Made by a program: the position numbers and the translations under genes. A DNA stretch of 64,000 nucleotides from contig CALUPW010000003.1 of the NCBI GenBank assembly GCA_944322785.1, positions 124,001 to 188,000 on the forward strand. Reading direction: 5' to 3'. Of the stretch, positions 54,450 through 62,025 are shown one piece after another. Origin of the DNA: Candidatus Gastranaerophilales bacterium. GTDB taxonomy: Bacteria; Cyanobacteriota; Vampirovibrionia; Gastranaerophilales; Gastranaerophilaceae. A model generated the notes under the pieces. It worked only from the letters and a program-made list of their open reading frames with translations. It did not search any database and was not told the origin of the DNA. How positions within the stretch are numbered: the stretch's first letter is position 1; each line of letters begins with the position of its first letter.

Positions 54450-56396
54450 TTACAGACCATCATTGAAGTAATCATAGTGTCTTACGTCATCATAATTGTT
54501 AACGTATTCAGCTTCAACATGTTTTTCAACTTTTTGCGGAGCTGTACTTCTGTTTCTAAGCAGAGCATCGATATTTGGTTCCAGAGTCAATTCAAAGTGG
54601 AATCTTCCGTATTTTCTATCAGTTTCATACGCATTGTTGATTAAAGGATAGCCCCAGTAGAGTCGTGCACTTAAGTCACCCGGCAATTGAACACGTAAGC
54701 CCATACCTAATGACATCAGGAAGTAACTTCCGTCATAATAATCTTCGTTTGCTGTCGGGAATACACCTGCGTGATCTGCGAATACCGCACCTTTAACATA
54801 TTTTCCGATAAACGGTACTTTTTCTCCTGAACGGGGGCTTGTAATTTCTCTCGGCATCAACGGGAACATAAGTTCTGCACTTGTATAATAGCCGTTTTTA
54901 CCCATCAAGATACCTTCTGAGTAGCCTCTAACCGTTGCAAGACCACCGACCTGGAATTGATCAAGATACGGGATATGTTTGTTGTTCGGTATAACCTGAT
55001 AGTTTGCTCTTAATTGACCTATTACACCGTGAGAAAAGTCATGCAATCTGACCAAGCCACCGTTTAATTTTACGTAGCTTGACTGGCTGTCAAATATAGG
55101 AACTGCAAGAGACACGCCCTGATTTGCATACCATATACCATATTTAGTATCTTTTCTTAAATTGAAGGCTAAATCAACACTTGTGATTTCGTCAACACCC
55201 AAATCAAACATATCATCAAAGATACTGGTTCTTGCACGCTTGTAGTTGCCTGCTAAGTAGCTCTTTAACTCAAATCCGGGTTTTCTGACCAGCGGTTGAG
55301 AATAGTACAATGAATAGATATATGATTTTGATTTAAGATCCAAATCTGTAAGCGGCCCGTATTTGATTTTGGCAAATGTGGATGAATACATAAATCCGAT
55401 ACGACCGTCTTTTTTGTTAACAGGGATGTTGTAATCAGCAAACGGGCTTATTGCACCGCCTGAAAAATATGAACCGATAGACAGACGATCTCTGTTATGG
55501 AACAAGCTGTCCGCATAAATCATTGCACCGCCTCTTAAGTGACCTGTTTGATACCGGCCTGCGTTATCCATAATACCAACAATATGGAACGGGAAGTTTT
55601 CGTTTGCTTTAAGTGCAATATCCGTTGTTCCGGGCTGCGTACCTGCAGTCAAATTTGCTGTAAGGTTTACGCCTTCATTGTATCTGTTAAAGTCAAGTAT
55701 ATCCTGTTCAAGTTCAACTATATCAAACAATTCACCCGGTTTTTGCTCAATTCTGTCTGTGATATATTTTGTTCTTGTCCACTTATTTTGCTCAACTGAA
55801 ATGTTTCCGACTTTACTTTCAACCAGTTCAATATAAATATGACCGTTTTCAACTGTTTGTTCCGGCAAAAAAGCCTTTGCAGTTACAAAACCTTTTTCTG
55901 CATACAAATTGTTCAACTGGTCGATTACTTTTTGAATATCGCTTATAAAAACATTACGTCCGATAAGCGGCTTAATTATAGTATTTATTTCTTCTTGAGA
56001 AAGGACTGCTGATGGTGCGACCTGAATAGAATTTATGTAAACTCCCTGTGTATTTACATCTTGAACCTGTCCCTGCATATAGCCGTTATTAGGCATTGAA
56101 GTATTATTTTGGATTAACTGTCCGCCGCCGTTGCCTTCAAAATTTCTGTTCTGGTCATAGCGTCTATAATCTTCAGTAATTTCTTTTTCATCACGCTTGT
56201 AACGGAGCATATCCGTATCATGCTTGATATTACCGGCAGCACCGCCTTCCATCATTATCTGGTTTATTGAAACCGGAAGTGCCCCGTCATAAGCTGCGAC
56301 AGGGTTAATAGTTGCAGGAATTGCAATTGTACAAAATGCAGAGGCGCATAAAATTGCTTTAACCACTTTACTATTAAATTTAGTCTTTTCCATCAT
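54450..56396 (-). CDS. TpsB/FhaC-type outer-membrane transporter (two-partner secretion)
   Basis: A 648-residue Omp85-family protein. Residues 1-35 are a signal peptide. A POTRA domain (about 118-205: VYINSIQVAPSAVLSQEEIN, ISDIQKVIDQLNNLYAEKGFV) precedes a beta-barrel (about 250-620). The barrel carries the LATVRGY motif (about 490) of the family. Such proteins export large TpsA exoproteins across the outer membrane. No TpsA gene is adjacent, so it is an orphan here or serves a distant substrate. AAAGGTGA precedes the start; ATG codons at 56396 and 56393 are both possible. Confidence 0.88.
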   Translation of the reverse strand: MMEKTKFNSKVVKAILCASAFCTIAIPATINPVAAYDGALPVSINQIMMEGGAAGNIKHDTDMLRYKRDEKEITEDYRRYDQNRNFEGNGGGQLIQNNTSMPNNGYMQGQVQDVNTQGVYINSIQVAPSAVLSQEEINTIIKPLIGRNVFISDIQKVIDQLNNLYAEKGFVTAKAFLPEQTVENGHIYIELVESKVGNISVEQNKWTRTKYITDRIEQKPGELFDIVELEQDILDFNRYNEGVNLTANLTAGTQPGTTDIALKANENFPFHIVGIMDNAGRYQTGHLRGGAMIYADSLFHNRDRLSIGSYFSGGAISPFADYNIPVNKKDGRIGFMYSSTFAKIKYGPLTDLDLKSKSYIYSLYYSQPLVRKPGFELKSYLAGNYKRARTSIFDDMFDLGVDEITSVDLAFNLRKDTKYGIWYANQGVSLAVPIFDSQSSYVKLNGGLVRLHDFSHGVIGQLRANYQVIPNNKHIPYLDQFQVGGLATVRGYSEGILMGKNGYYTSAELMFPLMPREITSPRSGEKVPFIGKYVKGAVFADHAGVFPTANEDYYDGSYFLMSLGMGLRVQLPGDLSARLYWGYPLINNAYETDRKYGRFHFELTLEPNIDALLRNRSTAPQKVEKHVEAEYVNNYDDVRHYDYFNDGL

Positions 56397-56661
56397 TCAC
56401 CTTTTATAAATTTATTAATAAATTTGAGTTTACTTTTATTTTACCTTAATACTGAAATAAAAACACATCCGGTTAATTTTTTGCTATAATTTTTACAAAA
56501 ATTAATATTTTAGTACATTTCACTATTAAGCTGTTATTATTATATAAAATATTAATATTTGTGTAAAGAAAGTTAAATAAAGTTCACACTTTTGATTTAT
56601 GAATTTATTTAAATTTCATACATGTGATGTAGTAACAAACATTTAATTTTAAGGAGAGATT

Positions 56662-57129
56662 ATGAACAAAAATATGAAATTTTTGGCAATCGGGGTAGCG
56701 GCATTCGTTATTGGTTTTTCAGTAAATAATTTTGCTATGTCGGATGTACCTGCAAATTATAAAGTTGCAGTTGTCGACATTCCGCAGGTCGTTGCAAGCT
56801 CAACTCAGGTTAAGAATTTGAAAAAGGAACAACAGGCTAAGGCTGATGAACTTGTAAAATTTGTTGAAAAAGCAAGAAAAGACGTAGCTGCTGTAACGGA
56901 TGAAACAAAGAAAAAAGAACTTGAAGAAAAATATTCAAAAGAATTGATATCTAAAAAAGACAAAATGGAAAAAGATTATATCAACAAATTGTCTAAAATT
57001 GACGAAAGCATTTCAAAAACAGTTAATGAACAGGCAAAAGCAGGAAACTACAATATTGTTCTTTCAAAAGGCGCAGTTTTATACGGCGGCGAAGATATAA
57101 CTCAAACTGTTATCAAAGCTGTAAAATAA
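56662..57129 (+). CDS. Periplasmic chaperone Skp/OmpH family
   Basis: A 155-residue exported protein. A signal peptide or anchor covers about 1-27 (AFVIGFSVNNFAMSD), then KVAVVDIPQVVASS opens the family and a long coiled coil (about 52-125) forms the tentacles. The C-terminal NIVLSKGAVLYGGEDIT strand segment is typical. Skp carries outer-membrane proteins through the periplasm, which fits the divergent TpsB-type gene. AAGGAGAG precedes the ATG. Confidence 0.82.
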   Translation: MNKNMKFLAIGVAAFVIGFSVNNFAMSDVPANYKVAVVDIPQVVASSTQVKNLKKEQQAKADELVKFVEKARKDVAAVTDETKKKELEEKYSKELISKKDKMEKDYINKLSKIDESISKTVNEQAKAGNYNIVLSKGAVLYGGEDITQTVIKAVK

Positions 57130-57144
57130 CTTTGTTAAAGTCAT

Positions 57145-57185
57145 AAAAAAAAACGGGTAACATTTTATTTACCCGTTTTTTTTTT
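57145..57185. terminator. Bidirectional terminator
   Basis: AAAACGGGTAA and TTTACCCGTTTT form a long stem, flanked by A and T runs, between two convergent genes. Confidence 0.85.
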
Positions 57186-57194
57186 ATGACTTAA

Positions 57195-57581
57195 TTATTG
57201 CCCTTGATTTGGAGCTGTTTTGAACGGTCTGCATTCTCCGGTTTCGATTGTTTTTCCTTTATATGTATAGGAAAAACTAATACATTTTTTCCCGGTTACA
57301 TCAACGATTTTTCCTGCAATCTTTTTTGTCCCACGGAATTTTGCACAAGGCATAAAATAGTCTACTTTAAAATTTGTAGCTCCAAGCATAGACATTTCAT
57401 ACAGAGTTTGTCGTTCATTCTGTTTATTAGTAAACCAGCCGTCAATATATTTATCTGCTATATTTTTAAGCTTAACAGTGTTATCAGATGAAGCCTCCGG
57501 TATTGAAGCGGCAAATGCTCCTCCAGTAAGTGTAAAAGCTAAAAATAACGTAAATGCCGCTAAAATACTTTTTTGTTCCAT
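57195..57581 (-). CDS. Small exported protein of unknown function
   Basis: A 128-residue protein with a signal peptide (1-24, cleavage near GAFA-AS). The mature part has three cysteines, in MPCAKFRG, KKCISFSY and GECRPFK, and looks beta-rich near the end. GAGGAG precedes the ATG, and a TATAAT box lies about 40 bases upstream. I do not recognise the family. Confidence 0.65.
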   Translation of the reverse strand: MEQKSILAAFTLFLAFTLTGGAFAASIPEASSDNTVKLKNIADKYIDGWFTNKQNERQTLYEMSMLGATNFKVDYFMPCAKFRGTKKIAGKIVDVTGKKCISFSYTYKGKTIETGECRPFKTAPNQGQ

Positions 57582-57625
57582 CTTGATCTCCTCAAATTGA
57601 TTTTTATTTATTTTTTATTATACCC

Positions 57626-57654
57626 GAAAGCGCCGGTTTTAAACCGGCGCTTTC
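57626..57654. terminator. Strong stem-loop after hydA
   Basis: GAAAGCGCCGGTTT and AAACCGGCGCTTTC form a 14-bp nearly perfect palindrome just after hydA. There is no T run, so it may end or protect the message rather than terminate alone. Confidence 0.5.
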
Positions 57655-57670
57655 AAATTGTTACGCAAAA

Positions 57671-59422
57671 TTAAATATCCTTATAGGAACCCGCAAATCT
57701 GTTTGTATAAACAGTATGAAGGATTTCGTGGGCTTTATGAGAATTCGGATGTTCCAGATATTCTTGATAAAGCTTTTGAATAGACGGATTCATATGCGAC
57801 TTTCTCAAAGGAAGTTCAGTGTCCTCTTTATAAAGCCCTTCGGCACGCTCCTGCTTAATTTTGCTGTTATCGCAGCTTCTGGGTTGTCCGCCGCCGTTGA
57901 TACAGCCGCCGGGACAAGCCATAACTTCAAGCATCTGGAATTGCGCTTTGCCGTCTTTGATTTCCTGAATTGATTTTTCGGCTTCTTTGAGCGTTGAAAC
58001 TACTCTTACAACAAGTTTTGTTCCTTTTAAATCCAGTTCAATATCACGTGAACGGTTTGTTGTACCTCTCATTTGTTTGATATCTACATCATTTAGAACT
58101 TCGCCCGTTGCAAATTCGTAAGCTGTTCTGACAGCCGCTTCCGCAACACCGCCTGATGCACCGAAGATTGTGCCGGCTCCTGTGTATTCGCCGAACGGAC
58201 TGTCTGCGTCTTCGCCTTTAAGCGCATTAAAGTCAATTCCGGCTTCTCTAATCATTCTGCCGAGTTCCTGAGTGGTCAGGACGTAATCCGTGTCTGGGCG
58301 TCCGTTATGCGAAAGTTCAGAGCGCTTGCACTCGTATTTCTTCGCCGTACAAGGCATAATCGCAACAACTACAAGATTTTCTCTTTCTATATTAAAGTGT
58401 TTCGGCACAATTTCAACAAGAACCGGCGACAACATTGACATCGGAGATTTGCAGCTTGAAAGATGAGGCAACATATCCGGATGCTGGTCTTCAAGATATT
58501 TAACCCACGCAGGACAGCATGAGGTAAACAGCGGAAGATTTTTGCCTGATTTAAGTCTTTCAAGAAATTCTGTTGCTTCTTCCATAATAGTCAAGTCTGC
58601 GGAAAAATTCGTATCAAAAATCAAGTCAAATCCGATTCTTCTTAAAGCTTCGTTCATTTTTTTGATTGAATTTTCACCCGGTTCAAGCCCGAACATTTCA
58701 CCTATTGCAACACGAGTTGCAGGCGCCATCTGAACTGCAATTTTTTTATTCGGGTTTGTAATTTCACCCCAGACTTTTTCAACATCAGATTTTATTGTAA
58801 GAGCACCTGTCGGGCAAACAGCCGCACACTGACCGCAGTTTACACAGTCAACCTGTCCTAAAGGTCTGCCATTCATAGGCTGTACTACGGTTTTGGAACC
58901 TCTGTTTGCAAAACCTAGGACAGCATGTCCCTGAAATTCCGAGCAGGCTCTGACACATGCACCGCAAAGAATACATTTGTTCGGATCTCTGACAAGAGAT
59001 GGCGAACTGTCATCTACAGGAAGATAATCTTCAATCTGTTTTTCCGGATATCTGATTGTTTTAATTCCGTATTCTTCTGCGTATTTTTGAAGTTCGCAAT
59101 TGCCTGATTTGTCGCAGGTCAGGCATTCTTTGTCATGGTTTGCAAGAAGAAGTTCAAGAACAGTTTTTCTGATTCTTCTTGTTCTTTCTGTGTTAAGATG
59201 AATTTTCAAACCAGCTTCCGGCGGCATTGTGCAGGAGGATTGAATTCCTCTGCCTTCGATTTCCACAACGCACATACGGCAGGCGCCGAATGAAGTTAAA
59301 TCAGGACGGTAGCAGAAAGTCGGAACATTCATGCCGGCTTTTCTGATTACTTCCAGAATGTTTGGCTCGTCTGTGAATTCAACTTCCCTGCCGTCTATAA
59401 ATAATGTTTTTTTATCTGTCAT
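57671..59422 (-). CDS. hydA: [FeFe] hydrogenase catalytic subunit, HydA of a HydABC-type complex
   Basis: A 583-residue enzyme. The N-terminal 2Fe-2S domain has FGACRMC (about 45-51), the His-Cys cluster region has DKECLTCDKSGNCELQ (about 97-112), and two 4Fe-4S sites are CILCGACVRAC and CVNCGQCAAVC (about 150-204). The H-cluster motifs are all present: L1 TSCCPAW (about 300-306), L2 MPCTAKKYE (about 357) and L3 MACPGGCINGGGQP (about 500). It makes or uses H2 in the cytoplasm. The hydC-hydB genes upstream indicate the NAD- and ferredoxin-linked, electron-bifurcating type. AAGGAA precedes the ATG. Confidence 0.94.
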   Translation of the reverse strand: MTDKKTLFIDGREVEFTDEPNILEVIRKAGMNVPTFCYRPDLTSFGACRMCVVEIEGRGIQSSCTMPPEAGLKIHLNTERTRRIRKTVLELLLANHDKECLTCDKSGNCELQKYAEEYGIKTIRYPEKQIEDYLPVDDSSPSLVRDPNKCILCGACVRACSEFQGHAVLGFANRGSKTVVQPMNGRPLGQVDCVNCGQCAAVCPTGALTIKSDVEKVWGEITNPNKKIAVQMAPATRVAIGEMFGLEPGENSIKKMNEALRRIGFDLIFDTNFSADLTIMEEATEFLERLKSGKNLPLFTSCCPAWVKYLEDQHPDMLPHLSSCKSPMSMLSPVLVEIVPKHFNIERENLVVVAIMPCTAKKYECKRSELSHNGRPDTDYVLTTQELGRMIREAGIDFNALKGEDADSPFGEYTGAGTIFGASGGVAEAAVRTAYEFATGEVLNDVDIKQMRGTTNRSRDIELDLKGTKLVVRVVSTLKEAEKSIQEIKDGKAQFQMLEVMACPGGCINGGGQPRSCDNSKIKQERAEGLYKEDTELPLRKSHMNPSIQKLYQEYLEHPNSHKAHEILHTVYTNRFAGSYKDI

Positions 59423-59456
59423 TTTGTTATTCCTTTATGGTTCCGGTTGATTGGCT

Positions 59457-59530
59457 GTAAGTTGAACGGTGATGAACAGCTGTTTAAACCAAACCCTTCA
59501 ACACTTCAACCGTTCAACCTTTCAACTTAC
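59457..59530 (-). repeat. TTCAACNN octamer array and hairpin between hydB and hydA
   Basis: TTCAAC occurs at 59497, 59505, 59513 and 59521, exactly 8 bases apart. GTTGAACGGT (59461-59470) can pair with ACCGTTCAAC (59509-59518), or GTAAGTTGAA (59457-59466) with TTCAACTTAC (59521-59530), so two exclusive hairpins exist. The array overlaps the hydB stop codon. Confidence 0.75.
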
Positions 59531-61389
59531 TCTAATACTATTGCTCTGAACGGACAGCTTGCAAAACATGCTTCGCACTTGATACATTTTGACTGATCAA
59601 TATGGTGCGGCTGCTTAACTGTTCCTGAAATTGCGCCGACAGGGCAGATTCTTGCACATTTTGTACAACCTTTGCAAAGGTCTTCGTTGATTTTGACCTT
59701 TTTCATAGCCGTACAAACGCCTGCAGGACATTTTTTATCCTTGATGTGAGCAATATATTCATCTCTAAAATATTTTAGTGTTGAAAGAACAGGATTCGGA
59801 GCTGTTTTCCCTAGTCCGCAGAGCGATCCGTCTTTAACTGCGTGAGCAAGTTCTTCAAGTGTATCCAAATCCTTCATTTCGCCTTTGCCTGCAACGATTT
59901 TTTCAAGGATTTTGAGCATATTTTTTGTACCTTCACGGCATGGAACGCACTTTCCGCAGCTTTCGTTCTGTGTAAAGTTCATAAAGAATCTTGCAACTTC
60001 AACGATACAAGTTTTGTCGCTCATAACAACAAGTCCGCCTGATCCGACCATTGCGCCGGCTTTAATCAGGTTGTCATAATCCATCGGAATATCAAGGTGT
60101 TCTTCCGTTAAACATCCGCCTGAAGGCCCGCCGATTTGAACAGCTTTGAATTTCTTGCCGTCACGCATGCCGCCGCCGATATCGAATACGATTTCACGGA
60201 GGGTTGTGCCCATCGGAACTTCAATAAGACCTGTGTTATTAACTTCGCCTGTGAGAGCAAAGGTTTTTGTGCCTTTTGAAGTTTCTGTTCCCATTTGAGA
60301 GAACCAGTCGGCACCTTTAAGAAGAATTACCGGAACGTTTGCTAAAGTTTCAACGTTGTTGATAAGGGTTGGTCTGCCAAACAGTCCTTTATTTGCCGGA
60401 AACGGCGGTTTTGGTCTTGGCATACCACGTTCACCTTCAATTGATGCCATAAGAGCGGTTTCTTCGCCGCAAACAAATGCGCCGGCGCCTTCTTTGATAT
60501 GAATTTCAAGTGAGAAGTTACTTCCCATTATATTTTTGCCTAAGAAGTTTCTTTCTTCAGCGTCTGCAATTGCTTTTCTTAAACGTTTGATTGCAAGCGG
60601 GTATTCGGCACGTACATAGATGTAAGCTTCGTCAGCTCCGATTGCGAATGCTGCAATTGCAATACCTTCAAGAAGTTTGTGCGGGTCGCCTTCCATAACT
60701 GATCTGTCCATGAATGCGCCCGGGTCGCCTTCATCACCGTTACATACAACATAAGATTTGCCGCCTCTGTTGGCTGCCGTAAATCTCCATTTTCTTCCGG
60801 TCGGGAAGCCGCCGCCGCCTCTGCCTCTTAAGCCAGATTTTTCGATAGTATCAATTACTGCATCAGGATTGTTTTCTTCGAGAACTTTTGCTAATGCTTC
60901 ATAACCTCTTACTGCAATTGCTTCGTCAATTGATTCTGCGTTAATGTTTCCGCAGTTTGCAAGAGCAGTACGGGTTTGCTTTGCGTAGAAGTTTATGTGT
61001 TCGTCATCCTGAACGTGCTGGTGGGTTTTCGGATCGACATATAGAAGTCTTTCTACGGGTTTGTTGTTTTTGATGTGGCTTTCGTAGATTTCTTCAACGT
61101 CTTTTTCCTTAACTTTTACGTAAGTTACGTGTTTATCCGGAATTACGACCAGAACGCCCTGTTCACAAAAGCCGTGGCAGCCGGTCGGAACAATTGTCAT
61201 TTTGTCGTAATCCGTCAAAACTGAAACATCGGCTCCGAGTTCTTTAAATTTTTCAATAACTTTTAAAGAACCGTTTGCAACACAGCCTGTTCCAGCACAA
61301 ACCAGAACTCTTAAACCTTGAGTTTTAATATTTTCCTGCGCTCTTTTCTGTTCGTCAAGTATATTAATATTCAATGCTGTTTTCTCCAT
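59527..61389 (-). CDS. hydB: HydB/NuoF-like subunit of the [FeFe] hydrogenase
   Basis: A 620-residue diaphorase subunit. The N-terminus (about 28-120) is a thioredoxin-like 2Fe-2S domain with CAGTGCVANGS and TGCHGFCEQG. The NuoF core has GRGGGGFPTGRKW (about 192-204, NADH/FMN), NGDEGDPGAFMDR and the 4Fe-4S ESCGKCVPCREGT (about 468-480). The C-terminus (about 560-618) is a 2[4Fe-4S] ferredoxin (CKGCTKCARICP, CIKCEACFASCP). It takes electrons from or gives them to NAD and passes them to HydA. GGAGG precedes the ATG, which overlaps the hydC stop by one base. Confidence 0.94.
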   Translation of the reverse strand: MEKTALNINILDEQKRAQENIKTQGLRVLVCAGTGCVANGSLKVIEKFKELGADVSVLTDYDKMTIVPTGCHGFCEQGVLVVIPDKHVTYVKVKEKDVEEIYESHIKNNKPVERLLYVDPKTHQHVQDDEHINFYAKQTRTALANCGNINAESIDEAIAVRGYEALAKVLEENNPDAVIDTIEKSGLRGRGGGGFPTGRKWRFTAANRGGKSYVVCNGDEGDPGAFMDRSVMEGDPHKLLEGIAIAAFAIGADEAYIYVRAEYPLAIKRLRKAIADAEERNFLGKNIMGSNFSLEIHIKEGAGAFVCGEETALMASIEGERGMPRPKPPFPANKGLFGRPTLINNVETLANVPVILLKGADWFSQMGTETSKGTKTFALTGEVNNTGLIEVPMGTTLREIVFDIGGGMRDGKKFKAVQIGGPSGGCLTEEHLDIPMDYDNLIKAGAMVGSGGLVVMSDKTCIVEVARFFMNFTQNESCGKCVPCREGTKNMLKILEKIVAGKGEMKDLDTLEELAHAVKDGSLCGLGKTAPNPVLSTLKYFRDEYIAHIKDKKCPAGVCTAMKKVKINEDLCKGCTKCARICPVGAISGTVKQPHHIDQSKCIKCEACFASCPFRAIVLE

Positions 61390-61883
61390 TAGTTGCCCTC
61401 CTTAATCAATGTGTCCAGAACAATTGTGATGGCATCGGAGGTCATCTGCGGATAAACTTTGTCGTTGATTACGACAACAGGTGCTAGTCCACATGCACCC
61501 AGACAGCTTACGGTTTCCAGAGAGAACAGTCCGTTTTCGCTTGTAAGCTGCCCTGCCTGCATATTTAATTTTGCTCTGATTGCATTAAGAACAGGCATTG
61601 AGCCTCTTACGTGGCAGGCAGTTCCGTCGCAGACTTTGATTTCAAATTTGCCTTTCGGCTCAAGTGAAAATTGCGCATAAAATGTCGCAACTCCGAAAAC
61701 TGTTGCGGGGGATAACCCTTCCACTTTTGTACCGATATAAATCATAGCTTCTTCCGGAAGATACCGGTAAACTTCCTGAACTTTTTGAAGCATCGCAATC
61801 AAATTAGACTTTTTACCGCCGCAATCTGCGATAATAGCATCTAATTTGGATGTGTCAACACCATGAGGATTTCCTACACTCAT
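61389..61883 (-). CDS. hydC: HydC/NuoE-like subunit of the [FeFe] hydrogenase
   Basis: A 164-residue thioredoxin-like 2Fe-2S protein. Cluster ligands lie in CDGTACHVRGS (about 84-94) and SCLGACGLAP (about 124-133). It is the first gene of hydC-hydB-hydA, and its stop overlaps the hydB start (TAATG). CAGGAG precedes the ATG. The set forms a cytoplasmic hydrogenase; bifurcation is known for the HydABC family, inferred here. Confidence 0.94.
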   Translation of the reverse strand: MSVGNPHGVDTSKLDAIIADCGGKKSNLIAMLQKVQEVYRYLPEEAMIYIGTKVEGLSPATVFGVATFYAQFSLEPKGKFEIKVCDGTACHVRGSMPVLNAIRAKLNMQAGQLTSENGLFSLETVSCLGACGLAPVVVINDKVYPQMTSDAITIVLDTLIKEGN

Positions 61884-62025
61884 TTTCGACTCCTGTTTTT
61901 GATTTACTATTAACCCAGATTAGTGTAATTTTTACAACTTAATCTTATAAAGATTATCGCACAACGGTATTTAAAAAGCAAGTTTTTAAATGCGACTGAG
62001 CTTTGTCCTAAGCTCAAATTCTGAA

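Noticed and set aside
56397-56661. A hidden gene in the AT-rich gap between tpsB and skp
   Set aside because: Both strands have frequent stops, and no frame with a ribosome-binding site longer than about 20 codons is seen. It is best read as a divergent promoter region.
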